Positions 1-11,148 of a stretch of 64,000 nucleotides of DNA are shown piece after piece. The position numbers and the translations under genes were made by a program. The notes under the pieces were generated by a model, which ran no database searches, had not been told where the DNA came from, and saw nothing but the letters and a program-made list of their open reading frames with translations. This DNA is from Umbelopsis ramanniana AG. Lineage: Eukaryota; Mucoromycota; Umbelopsidomycetes; Umbelopsidales; Umbelopsidaceae. The stretch lies in assembly GCF_025399195.1 (NCBI RefSeq), contig NW_026252113.1, positions 226,532 to 290,531 on the forward strand, written 5' to 3'. Position 1 is the first letter of the stretch. Each line of letters opens with the position of its first letter.

Positions 1-1185
1 GTCATGTTGCAGTCTGTGACCAGCTGCCGTTGGAACAAGTCCCATAACCTTGTGATTTTCAAGTGTGTTGAAGGGGGAAATATGAAATAGGTATGGACTA
101 ACTACTTTCTGACGATAGAGTTAGAAGTCGTTTTGCTCTTTTTATGTGAAGCAGAAAGTAAAATGATATGTCTTTTGGCAATAAAGGTTCATTTTCTCGA
201 TCAACTTTTAAAGGGTGGAAAAAAAAAATTAAAACAATCCCCGCTCTTTGTCACTTTCCTGAGAAATAAAACTCTGATTGGTCCGCTAACAGAAACCAGG
301 AACTAACTTGGCAATAGCTTTTCGATCTACTGAATAGCTTCTAACATGGAATGGATGTGAAGTCGTCCGTACCATGCATCCAGTGCCATGAGCTACATGG
401 CGTAATGATGTGTGACCATGGCCATTTACCTTCATTGATGGTGAGGTTCGGATCGGATCTGGAGGTCGCTTTTTGCCACATGGATTCTTATTCGTCCATG
501 ATCGGGCGAGCTTACAAATGATGATATGCAATACGTGAGTTACGGTGAATTTTTTAGCTTCAGTTCATTTTAAAACCTCTATAATTGTAGAAAATGTTCC
601 ATGTGACCCTATTTCTCCACACGGGCAAGCTTACTCTCACATAAACCTACCCACCTGGCACAAATTGGTAGTAACCAAGTGCCACAAAACGTTAATAAAA
701 TTCGCAGGCTGGCCGATAAGATGGGACGAGGATCTTATCTTTTGTGCTCTACCTCGTACGCTAAAAACAGATAAGGGAGGCTTTCGGCATCTAAAGTTTA
801 GTTGATCGGAGAGGACTACGCGGTCCAAGAAAAGACCGTGGAAGAGGGGCATATTGAACCAAGTCAAACCCGACCGTGGGAGTCTTTGTAATCATGCAGA
901 CTAAAAAATGCTAGAACATGGGAATGGTTATCTACACTTTTTTACATCATTCATCGCTCAATGATATCGAAATGGCTTGCATTGATTGAAATCAAGTAGA
1001 AAAAAGCTTAAGACACACACTTAAATCACCGCTATCAGACTCAGACGCAACACCGATGGATGATAGTCGTACATCAGGGCGCAGGGTGCTGTTCTGCCAA
1101 AATCATATCATGGACTCGGCTGGTTTATGAAGTGAACATATATGTGACTAGAAGTAAAGATCAAAAGAATCATAATATGGGTGAT
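1..1185. other. intergenic, no gene seen
   Basis: Only short open frames with no recognisable family, signal peptide or splice-supported extension occur here. It lies 3' of the minus-strand polysaccharide lyase gene and probably includes its 3' UTR. AT-rich tracts are present near 220-235. I see no RNA gene or repeat. Confidence 0.5.
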
Positions 1186-3684
1186 TCAGTGATGTTGGCC
1201 GTGGCTAGAGGCAGCCCCGACCTTGAACTCCCCTTGGACAGTAGAACCAGCCGTTGTACCTTGAGGAAGTGCCACAGTAATAGTCGTAGTGGAGGATGAC
1301 TTGGACGATGAAGTGGTAGAGCAGCTGAATGCAGCATTATTGGGACAATGTAGAGACTTCCCACGGGTTTCGACAGTGAGTTGCACAGACGACAGCATTT
1401 GCGTAGGGTCGGCGATCATGAGCTGAATTGAATGTGAACCAGTCAACGCAGAGAAGATCACACCACTGGACACCACGACCGGGCTTCGGACCTTGCCGAA
1501 CAGAGGAAGACTGGCCTTACCCGCGGACCAGAAAACGGCACCAACAAACTTTTCACTCTCAATTTGAATAATATGAGCAATGTCGTTGCGTTGAAGGACA
1601 GAGACTGGTTGATGTTGGACGCGGGAAACGAATTGCGATTGTCCCATACCAGGATACACAATATATCCAAGCTCAGCATTTTGCACTGCTTGGCCACTGG
1701 TTTGTTGATGGGCGATTTTGGCATTGAAAACAGGCCATGATACCGAGCCGTTGTAGGCACCAATAGACTGCCAAGTACCAGATTGAACATTCGTACTGAG
1801 GTTCACCGATACTTTGCTGTCGATCATTTGATAACCAATGCTATCATGGTGAATCCACTTGACATCCTGGTATATCCCCGAAGTGGCCTGTTGATTGGCT
1901 TTGTTTACATAGACTTTTCCGTTGAGTTTTCGTTGGTCCAGCGTAGAAAAAACTGGGTTAGGTCTTGTTTCAGTTATATTGCTTCCAAGCACCACATAAA
2001 AATCATTCAAAAAAAACCATGACTTCTTCCAGGCAAAGTCTTTTGTCTTGGGGTTCTTATAGTTGAGTCCGGCAACACCGATCTGGCCATTGGAGATGCC
2101 TCCTGCAAAGGCATTGGATCCAAGGTATGCTGGAGTACAGTTGTTAGGTGTACCATGGTAGTCGATGGTAGTACCTGGGATTAGATCCCAGTCCCAAGTT
2201 GGGAATATGTTCCGGTACTCGTCACCTGAGAGATAAGTATAAACGGTACCATCTGATAAATGGAATCCTTTGGAGCTTTCCCCATTGACACATTCTTCAG
2301 CCAACGTCCGGTTGCTAGTCATCTTGAGTGTCACAATGTAGTTGTTACGTCGATGGACCATATAGTCACCATAATAGAACATTTTGTTGCCGTTGAAGGG
2401 ACCATGGTTTGCATCCTTCGATGGAGCTTGGATGGATTTGACGATTTTAGCAATATCTGGCCCCGTCGACCAGTTTGATGTGGCATTGACCAATTGTGCG
2501 AGATTCACGGCTATGTCCGTTGCAGCACCTGGTCGACTCAAACTTCGTCCTGTGACAGAGTAATCCCACAGAGGTGACCCAGAGCTATTGCTGTACACCA
2601 TCCATTCACTACCATTCATCACTAGAGCAAATGCAGACTGTTGTGTTGTATTGGCTTGGTAGGCTGTGCCCATAGCAAAAGTCTGAAGATTAAGGAACCC
2701 TTGAAACATGACCGCCCCTAGGTTATACGACTTAGTTAGTAGCGATAGCATATAGATGGTTTTTTTTTTTGAGAGAACGCACCGTAAGATCCAGAGGCAA
2801 GTAAACCTCCATGTTGGAAAAAGGAACCGTCCACTTTAATGCCATCTAGTTGACCTTTGCTTACTTGCAAGGCGGAGTTTCCGGCTGAAAAGGTCTTGGA
2901 GAGAATGCTAGTATTACGGCTAACGAGGCCATAATAAACACTACCTAGGGAGACATCAATCAAATTGGCCGCCGTTTCCTGAGGGATAGCAGCGTAAGGA
3001 CGTTTGGTGATCCTTTGACAGCCAGCTATTTGCGTCGTGTTGAGTTGGTCAGACACCACAGCACATGCAGCACCAGCAATTTTAGGCACACCGATGACGT
3101 TGAACCACCAATTAACACCCCCTAATGAACGATCGGTTGAGTGCAATGAAACTTAGATTGCCCAAATGCAATTCACTTACATAAGCCAGGAGTACCGCAT
3201 GGACAAGTACTGCCACCATTTCCAAAAGTACAACCTTCGTTCGTGTAATCGTTGGCAAACCAATAATCCATTGCACTCTTAATGCTTGTTAATAAAGTGG
3301 AGGAATTCTTATAATTTGTCCCATTGGCTCCAGATCCCCACGACACTGTCATATCCAGTACGTGAGACCAATGCACCTCAGCACCCCAGTTTGCCCGGTC
3401 ACCAGCACATCCTGCACAATCGATTGTCAATAGGGTTGAAATGCAAGATTCTCTTCGGTATCATATACATTACCAGCTACATAGTTGACATCAGAAAAGC
3501 TTCCATCTGCTTGCAGTGTTTTTAGCCATTGAGCAGTGCCTGGAGACGGTGAGTTTTGGAAGGTAAGTTGATTCACATTGGCCAGAATAGTCTGGAGGTC
3601 GGAGGCGTCATCTCTTCGGTCCAGTGCAAAGGCTACTTGTGCAGCGGCAACCACAGTCAACAGGCTTGTCCTTTTGATAAGCAT
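1186..3684 (-). CDS. secreted polysaccharide lyase family 8 (hyaluronate/chondroitin/xanthan lyase type)
   Basis: Four exons, 3684-3474, 3411-3181, 3151-2783 and 2717-1186, keep frame and give about 780 residues, the normal size for PL8. The start gives a signal peptide (MLIKRTSLLTVVAAAQVAFA). Family landmarks in order are an N-terminal alpha/alpha toroid segment (RANWGAEVHW), the NWWFNVIGVP aromatic patch with the expected catalytic Asn, then SFFQHGGLLASGSYG carrying the candidate catalytic His and Tyr, then the beta-sandwich part (MFYYGDYMVHRR, WDWDLIPGTT). PL8 enzymes cleave uronic-acid polysaccharides by beta-elimination outside the cell; which polymer is cut cannot be read from sequence. 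It diverges from a secreted GH16 gene, which fits a role in polymer degradation. A TATA box lies about 55 bp upstream of the ATG. Confidence 0.88.
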
Positions 3685-3738
3685 GGTGAGAAAGAGGCAC
3701 AAGGCGCTTGAGAATACTGGGACGTACTGATCAGAATG

Positions 3739-3748
3739 CTTTATATAG
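3739..3748 (-). promoter_or_regulatory. TATA box of the polysaccharide lyase gene
   Basis: Read on the minus strand this is CTATATAAAG, about 55 bp upstream of the chosen ATG at 3684, a typical distance for a fungal core promoter. Confidence 0.5.
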
Positions 3749-4234
3749 TTTGGATCTGTGGGGCCTGTCCAACATAAATGGCGGCGGGGTTGCGGAAGGT
3801 TTGGCAGAGTTGGCAAGGAACGTTGGCAGAGACTACGTAAAAATAGAAGAGATGAAAACTTATGGTCAAAAGACCCTGATTTTTATCACCTTTGCTGACT
3901 GGCCGTTTCGCTCCTTAAATTCATTTCTCCGCCCTGTTGCTTGTGGGCTGCTATCCACCTCTTTTAATGCACTACATCAACCAATCCATCCCTATCTTTC
4001 ACTAGCATTCCTTCCATTGAGCGACATTTCAGGATAGACCGCCGGTGGTACAGGGTTCCTCATCAGGTTGTTCAATGCAGTACCCTCTCACAAGCCTAGT
4101 GTTCTCCGAACACTCGCATCCAATAAAACTTTATTTTTTCATACGAGCGTTCTTACACTAGCCATGCAGGGTTCCGAGTTGTGAAACGTACCATATCTTG
4201 TAAGCAAGCGGCTGACAGACCAGCGTAGCAAAGG

Positions 4235-4240
4235 TATAAA
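4235..4240 (+). promoter_or_regulatory. TATA box of the GH16 gene
   Basis: TATAAA, about 56 bp upstream of the ATG at 4296. Confidence 0.5.
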
Positions 4241-4295
4241 TGATGGCAAACATGATGCAGAGCTCTGTCTGTTACCAAGAAAATTGCTCGATAGT

Positions 4296-5417
4296 ATGAA
4301 CAAGTGGATTGCCATTGTGCTGGTATCTCAAGCCATGACCGCCGCAAGCACCTACGTGCTTAAGGATCACTTTACAGGATCCAACTTTTTTGATAACTTT
4401 TATTTCATGAACGCTACGGACCCTTCCAAAGGATACGTAGAGTACGTGGACCAGACCACGGCGCAAAACTTGGACCTCTACAATTACCATGAGAACAAGA
4501 ATTGGATGTATGTTGATAACACTACCATTGCATCCTTGCCTGGTCGCAAAAGCGTTCGTATTCAAAGCAACAATGTCTACAATCAAGGCCTGTTTATTTT
4601 TGATATGAGCCATATTCCGTAAGTAGCAGACTTTATTCCTCTCTCAATTGCATCTGATAACCCATTAAATCTCGTTTATGGAATGCTTTAGGTGGGGATG
4701 TGGAACTTGGGTAAGTTAGATTACTTGTTTGACTTTGTACATTTCCTCATTCTTGAAAACTCATATGTCTTTTGTTAGCCTGCTATCTGGACTTCCGGTG
4801 CCAATTGGCCTTACAGTGGAGAAATTGGCAAGTGTAATTTTTAGGATGGCATTTGAAAGTTGTCATTCATGACTGACTAACCTTGATTTTTAGACATCAT
4901 GGAAGGTACCAACCTCAATACGTTCAACTCCATGACGCTCCATTCCTCTGCCAACTGTACCATGGATAATGTAACGCAAGTGATGACCGGAACGATGACC
5001 GCCTCAGGCTGCGGTAGCAGCAGCGGGTGTAGCATCCGAGATTCCAGATCTACCGCTTATGGCCACGGTTTCAATGTCATTGGCGGTGGTGTGTTTGCTA
5101 TGGAATGGCTGACTAAGGGTATCAAGATTTGGAACTTCCCTCGCACAGGCATTCCCTCGGATATTCAGTCAGGAGACCCTGATCCAACCTCTTGGCCCAC
5201 TCCGCAAGCTGACTTTCCTTTTGGCGCCAATTGCCCATCGACCAATTTCAAGAACCAATACATCATTCTCAACACCGATTTTTGTGGGTGGGGTAACCAG
5301 ACATTCACCAGCAATGGATGCGGTAGCAGTTGCCAGCCTTATGTAGCCAATCATCCTGGAAATTTCAGCGATGCGTTTTTTACTATCAACGATATTAAAG
5401 TGTATGAGCAGCAGTGA
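4296..5417 (+). CDS. secreted GH16 endo-beta-glucanase (laminarinase-like)
   Basis: Exons 4296-4618, 4692-4710, 4779-4827 and 4894-5417 give about 304 residues. The ATG at 4296 starts a signal peptide (MNKWIAIVLVSQAMTAAS). The fold markers are DHFTGSNFFDNFYF near the N terminus, WGCGTWPAIW, and the GH16 catalytic motif GEIDIMEG, whose two acidic residues lie either side of intron 3. Fungal enzymes of this subfamily hydrolyse beta-1,3(4)-glucans and may remodel the wall or digest external glucan. Exon 2 is only 19 nt. Intron 3 starts with GC rather than GT (GCAAGT at 4828), and this donor is the one that restores the GEID motif. No GPI signal or extra carbohydrate-binding module is visible. 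Confidence 0.9.
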
Positions 5418-5910
5418 AATCAGTTTCATTGTGGACCCTGTTACTCAAAGACGGCCACCAAGTGCATTATGTAATAGCATGAAATCAAGCTTGTTTTTAT
5501 TTGGTAATTCATTTACACTGCATGGTGGCGATAGGGTGGGTAATTAGCATCGGTCAATTGTGCGGATGGTTTGAAAGTTTGTACTCCTGCGACGTCAAGA
5601 ATTTTTGCGAGAGCTTTGCCAGATCGGGTTACATGACGGACAAATGGTCGGCAGCGATTGTTTTTGGGTTCGTCGACTATACCCAAAGACCTAGTTCTCA
5701 CACCACTTCACGTCAGCTGGAAAATGGAAGTTATCTTTCAAATTATAGCCCGGTGAAGGTCATTATTATTCATTTCATGTCATCGCTTCAGTATAGTAAA
5801 ATTAAGCGCATTATTCCTAGTGTTAAGTAACTTTCACATAAACATAGTAAGACTTTGAAAAAACACTGCATCGTGGCCCCTATGTGTTCAGTTCCTCTCA
5901 ATTCCCCAAG
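5418..5910. other. convergent 3' intergenic region
   Basis: It lies between the 3' ends of the GH16 gene and the PEP-utilising enzyme gene. Nothing coding or repetitive is recognisable. Confidence 0.5.
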
Positions 5911-8784
5911 TTATGCCTCCTCCGGTGTGGGTAGGATAAGAACATATCCTTCATTGCCGTCCACTCGAATGTATTGTCCAGTCTTGATGAGATCGGTGGC
6001 GTTGTCAACACCAACCACAGCAGGAATGCCATACTCTCTGGCCACCACTGCACCGTGGGTGAGCATTCCGCCGACACAAATGACCAGTGCCTTGGCAGAG
6101 TTGAAAAGTGGAGTCCAGCCGGGATCAGTGAACGGAGCGATCATGATTTCACCACTCTTTAGTTCTGCATTGTCCGGGCTCAGTACTACTCTCGCATAGC
6201 CTTCAACCACGCCAGCTGACACGCCCGATCCAAGTATAGCGCCTTCTGGTGCATTGATCGACTTGCGAGCACCATTGACGACCTCGCCATCACTGGTCAT
6301 TAAACGCACGGGGTGTAAAGTGTCATCTTTGGCGTGCTGCTCCTTTCGCTGTGATATCAAATCCTTCGAGTCGCCCTCGAATGTATTTTCCAACAAAGAC
6401 GCTACCTCGGATAATCCAAGATAAAAGATATCGGATGGAGCATGTAATGCTTCTGATTCAACCAATGTATTAGCCTCCTCCAACAGAACCTTTTTGGTGA
6501 TCCAAAGCATGCGAACTAAAGTGTATTTGGGATGTTCACGCATGCCTGCGCGATATCGGAACACCTCTACCAATCGTTTCATAAGGATAGCTTTAAGAAA
6601 TCCCCAAGGTGTATTGCGAACGCGTTCCACAATTCGGTGAGCTGCTTCCTCTGCTTCCACATTAGCTTGAACGTGTTTGCGACGATGGTCTCCCGAGGAC
6701 TGTTCGTTCCTTGCCACGGTCAAGATAGAGGAGATCAAAGAGGACGGGCGCTCGGCCCATCGTTCATTGTTAATATCGATTTCTCCCGGGCATCGCATGC
6801 CATACTGAGACAAAAACGAGTCAAGTTCCTTTTGAAATTCAATTCCCCCTTTGACATCCTGCAACCCTTCGTAAAACGTTTCGCTGTTAGAGGACGATTC
6901 CAAATACTGCATAACCGCCGGATGTTCACGAACACAGTCGCCTAAGTCGCCAACACGAAGTCCCATTTCAGTTGTGACGTTGCCAGGAAGAGATCTATGC
7001 ATGATGGCGACATCGGTGACATCGCCTAGCCACTGTTCTGAGAATCTTTCCATCAATTTCATAGCGAGAATGCCAGGAAGTAGTTGTGGGGCCAGCGCTC
7101 CCATAATAGATGGAAACACATTATGAAGCGAGGTCTGCAACAAGTGTATTCTCTCAGCACCACTGACTTCGCTTAGTCGCTTCTCAAAGTTCGCCACCGC
7201 CTCCTCCATCATGGAATTAGCATACAATATGGCTTCTTTGGGGTCTCTGATGAATAGGCCCATAAAAACTTGCCGAGCCACAGGGATAACAGCACGCACC
7301 AAGGTCATTTTCAGCCCTTTGGGCGGAGGCACGTTACGAAACTCAGGTCTTTGAACCACTTCCTGGAGGCCGGCAGAAATTTGCTCGTCAACGACCGTAA
7401 GGATCTTTGGAAACACCCGTCCCAACATTGGGATTCTTAAAGCAAGCGTTAAGTCGAGGTACAGATGGCTAGCGGCCGACACACCCCAACAAGATTCGTC
7501 TCCTGGAACGGTATGGCCAATCGGTATGACGGTTCGTATGACCGACCTTCCCATGGGGGTTATGGCTCTGGTCATCATTTGAGCGTGCCCAAATGACGTA
7601 TAAACATGAAGCGCGTCGTCTGTTGGGAGGGGATCCACCATGGGAAACAAAGTTGTGATAGGACGAGATTGAACGATGTATATCTCTTTCTCGGCGGTCA
7701 CACACCACTCGATATCTTGTTCACAGCCATAATGAGCTTCGATATGTTTGCCAAGGGTCGCCAATTGCAAAATCAGGTCATCCGACATGGCCTGAGCGTT
7801 CTGTTGCTCCTCTGAGACGTCTTCGGTCACGGTTCCTCCTTCAGGAAGAGAGTAGATGGCTAGTTTCTTGGACCCAATGTTTTTTGTGACAATCTTCTCA
7901 TCTCGAACTTGATACATGTCCGCTGTTACCAGACCAGAAACCAAAGCTTCTCCCAAACCATAGCTAGCATCGATGGTGATTAATTTACGGTGGCCAGATA
8001 CCGGGTCTGCAGTGAACATGATGCCAGACACTTCTGGTGTGACCATCTCTTGGATGACCACAGAGAGCAACACCTCCTTATGCTGGAATTGATTGCGGGC
8101 TCTGTAGATGATGGCACGGTCGGTAAATAATGAAGCCCAGCATCGTCGGACCGCATCCAGAATATTGTCGAATCCCCTGATGTTTAAATAGGTATCTTGT
8201 TGACCAGCAAAAGACGCGGATGGCAAGTCTTCGGCGGTGGCAGAGGATCGGACGGCATAGAATTTGCCTTCACCGATATTGGACCAGCCCTCATGGATGG
8301 CCTGTTGGATGTCGTCGGGGATAGGTTCTGTTTCCAAATGATCCCGGATGCGTTTCCCTAGTTCTTGCACCTGCGCCAAGTCATTCACTTGCAGATCTTG
8401 CAAGTCGCGGAAGAAGTCGTTCATAAAGGCACTGTTGGCGACAAATGTCTCATAGGCCACTGTGGAGATGCACATGCCATTTGGAACGGGAAATCCGGCA
8501 CTCAACATCTCGCCTAGATTGGCACCCTTTCCGCCCACCAGTGGTAGCGACGCTTTGTTGATGGTGTTGAATGGAATGACACAAGCCATTTCCAAGGCAG
8601 TTGATGTAATGGAGTTGTTGTCGTTACCAAGTCGTGTTGTTGGACTTTTTATTTCTTTCGTTACTGTGCCATAACGGAACCCCCGTGCTACAGCATAAGA
8701 GGACTCGTGAGCCATGTGGTAATCCATATTCAGTAGACCAATATGACTTTTGCGTACTTCAATATAGAAAAATTCATAACCCAT
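5911..8784 (-). CDS. PEP synthase / rifampicin phosphotransferase-like three-domain enzyme
   Basis: A single uninterrupted frame of 957 codons. The N-terminal ATP-grasp part has LVGGKGANLGEMLSAGFPVP, FYAVRSSATAEDLP and GIMFTADPVSGH, and ends at IYIVQSRPIT. A long middle segment (about residues 410-830) follows, and the C-terminal phosphohistidine domain carries GGMLTHGAVVAREYGIPAVV with the swivelling His near residue 910. Order ATP-domain, middle domain, His-domain is that of rifampicin phosphotransferase (about 870 residues) and related PEP-synthase-like proteins, in which phosphate passes from ATP through His. The substrate here is unknown. The first ATG (8784) adds about 65 residues before the family start; ATG at 8589 (MACVIPF) fits family N termini better. 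Lack of introns among intron-rich neighbours hints at bacterial origin, but that is inference. Confidence 0.85.
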   Translation of the reverse strand: MGYEFFYIEVRKSHIGLLNMDYHMAHESSYAVARGFRYGTVTKEIKSPTTRLGNDNNSITSTALEMACVIPFNTINKASLPLVGGKGANLGEMLSAGFPVPNGMCISTVAYETFVANSAFMNDFFRDLQDLQVNDLAQVQELGKRIRDHLETEPIPDDIQQAIHEGWSNIGEGKFYAVRSSATAEDLPSASFAGQQDTYLNIRGFDNILDAVRRCWASLFTDRAIIYRARNQFQHKEVLLSVVIQEMVTPEVSGIMFTADPVSGHRKLITIDASYGLGEALVSGLVTADMYQVRDEKIVTKNIGSKKLAIYSLPEGGTVTEDVSEEQQNAQAMSDDLILQLATLGKHIEAHYGCEQDIEWCVTAEKEIYIVQSRPITTLFPMVDPLPTDDALHVYTSFGHAQMMTRAITPMGRSVIRTVIPIGHTVPGDESCWGVSAASHLYLDLTLALRIPMLGRVFPKILTVVDEQISAGLQEVVQRPEFRNVPPPKGLKMTLVRAVIPVARQVFMGLFIRDPKEAILYANSMMEEAVANFEKRLSEVSGAERIHLLQTSLHNVFPSIMGALAPQLLPGILAMKLMERFSEQWLGDVTDVAIMHRSLPGNVTTEMGLRVGDLGDCVREHPAVMQYLESSSNSETFYEGLQDVKGGIEFQKELDSFLSQYGMRCPGEIDINNERWAERPSSLISSILTVARNEQSSGDHRRKHVQANVEAEEAAHRIVERVRNTPWGFLKAILMKRLVEVFRYRAGMREHPKYTLVRMLWITKKVLLEEANTLVESEALHAPSDIFYLGLSEVASLLENTFEGDSKDLISQRKEQHAKDDTLHPVRLMTSDGEVVNGARKSINAPEGAILGSGVSAGVVEGYARVVLSPDNAELKSGEIMIAPFTDPGWTPLFNSAKALVICVGGMLTHGAVVAREYGIPAVVGVDNATDLIKTGQYIRVDGNEGYVLILPTPEEA

Positions 8785-11148
8785 GTCCTGGTTGATGAGC
8801 CTATTCGCGCGGTGCGTTTTACACTTTGCCTTGAAGGTGTTCGTTCAACAGACCCGTTTCTGCATCATCTTGAGAGAGTCCACAGCGAAATTATGCCACC
8901 GACCATTTTCATTCGAGGCTGTTTCGATCCGTACCTATATAAATAGGCCGTGTAGAGCGCCGCCATGATTTCACTTTTGTACGGTAGGTTAACACAACTC
9001 CTTACCATGAAGAAGACAAACAGAAGCAACCTGACCAGGAAAAGAATGAAGAGCTGTATTGACCACGGTATTTATACAGCTTCCATTCAAAACACGCTGT
9101 CATTGATGTAATGCACACACATGGGGTAAAATGCATCGATCTTTTCCGCATCCTCTTGCAGGTCGCGTCTCGTATTGATATCATGATTCGAAGCATTGTA
9201 CGATTGGAATAGCGTAACGCTTACTATCGGAAGAGTTGATTGGCAATTCATCATCGCTGAACGTTCCAAAAGCCTGGCATAGCTACAGTGAAGAAGGTCA
9301 TTACACGTTCTTTACCTAAATGTTCATGAACAGTATGTATAGAAGGCTGCATGCGATGTCATTCAGAGTACGTATAGAAGGTTGCTTGCTGGAGCCTTGC
9401 CATCGCTCAATTGACTGAAGACAAGATAAAAGAGTGATAATAACATACCAGTATTATTCAGCTACCTCTCCATTTGACCATAAGGTGAGTATGGGTTATA
9501 ACAATGCGAGTTTATTCAAGAGGTGCAGTTTGATCTACACGTGGCCGGTCGTTGTTTTAAAAGAACAAGGACCCTGCGTCTCTTCAGGAAAGCATACCGG
9601 TCATTCACTTGCCTTCGGAATCGATGCAGGGGAAGTACCGAGTATGTTGCAACCACAGCGTTGACACCAAGCAACGTACACATAATAAATGGTTAACGCT
9701 CAGTCCTTTGGCAACAGCCACTCCGCAATGGCATACTGGCATTTGACGAGGACAAAGGTGTAGCAACGTCACTGATTCAGCCCTCCAAGTACAGGCAGCT
9801 ATGTGCGACTTGCACGCGGGCGGACGGGCCATATCAGCGTCACTCATCAGAACTCAAATTAATACTTTTACAATCTGGCTCATACCTGGACATCCGCATT
9901 ATATCTAACGCAATCCAGTAGGGCCGTACATCCATCTTCTCACGCAAGGTATAAATTACAAGTTTGCGTTATCTTACGTTACTCAACCAGGTATGGCGAC
10001 ATGCGCACAAAGCACTATCAACAAAGGTGGGGTGGGTACTTTCATCTTTCTATATCGAGCGAACGAGCATTGGGTATAAACGCAATGTGTTTTGTTTCAT
10101 CAAGGCATCGACCAACGTACAAAACGCTCTTCAGGAATTTAGAAGGCAGATGTTGGCTGGTCAAGGCTCAGCGGGCGTAGGAAAGATAGTGAGCGGTGTT
10201 TGGCTTTCCGATGGCCTGCGAGATAAGCTCGTGTAGGTAGTACAGACTCGGTTGGACTTTATACAATAGCCTCGATCGATTCCGCCGAGCAGAGTCACAA
10301 ACTAGTGCTGAAGGTTGGTTTTATAGACCATTATGAACAGACAACCTTGCATTTATAGCTTCATACTGTACTACTTTCACCCGATGAGGTAGCGTGTGAT
10401 TGGTTCAGTGTCAGACGTGAGGTGCGATACACATTATGTGCCATAGGTAGATGAAAGCGGGTTAACGTCACCAGACTATTCTACGTAGAAGACTCTATCG
10501 CAGCCAGCTGTTGAATGATCTTTATCATCCTTTCGTTCTCTACACCCTCCGAAAACGCTGCGTGGGATGCAATTTAACAGGCTCGAGATCGCCCATACCG
10601 TAGTGCAGTTGAAACAGCGAAAGATGATTTGTTATGGTCGGAGGTGTCAGCACGTGATGTGAGACCATCTCATTCGCCTGTGGTCCGCACTTACCCGGGG
10701 TTGTGTCCAATTTGGAGATAACTACTACGTTATGTTGGTGGTATGAACAGTCCAGCAATGGAAGATTTTACATAGAGTAGAGAGGAGACGGCGCAAGTAG
10801 GCTCGGAAGGAATGATCTCGCCGCTTGAAAAATGGTGAAAGGGCGATCCGAAGACCGGACATGGAGTGGTTTGAGAGGGATGGGATGGGAGACTCTCTTT
10901 CCTTCCAGGCAGGCAGTAGCTGTTAATACCATGTTGTATAAACGAAGCGTTGATAAGCGTATCCGTGGAAAAAAAAAGGTTTGGAGCAAGCTTGCTTATC
11001 GAATATTACCTATTGCGGTGGGACAACTAAACCCAGCTAGTCAAACCAACGAAAATTTTTACTAGATTATAAAAAAGTGTTGCAACTTGGTCGTCTTACG
11101 AGTTTTTTCTTTTGTGAAGCCCTCTCCCCTCTCTCTCTTTCTCTCTCT
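8785..11148. other. 2.4 kb intergenic region, no gene seen
   Basis: Short open frames only, none with a recognisable family or credible splice extension. A palindromic TATA-like element (CCTATATAAATAGG) at about 8934-8947 could serve the upstream minus-strand gene with a leader of about 120 nt. A TC-rich leader directly precedes the permease ATG at 11149, as often in strongly expressed fungal genes. Confidence 0.45.

Larger units (their letters stand above)
3685..4295. other. divergent promoter region between PL8 and GH16 genes
   Basis: About 610 bp separate the two divergent secreted-enzyme genes, with a TATA box facing each way (3739-3748 and 4235-4240). No coding sequence is recognisable. 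Shared regulation is plausible but is an inference from layout only. Confidence 0.45.
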
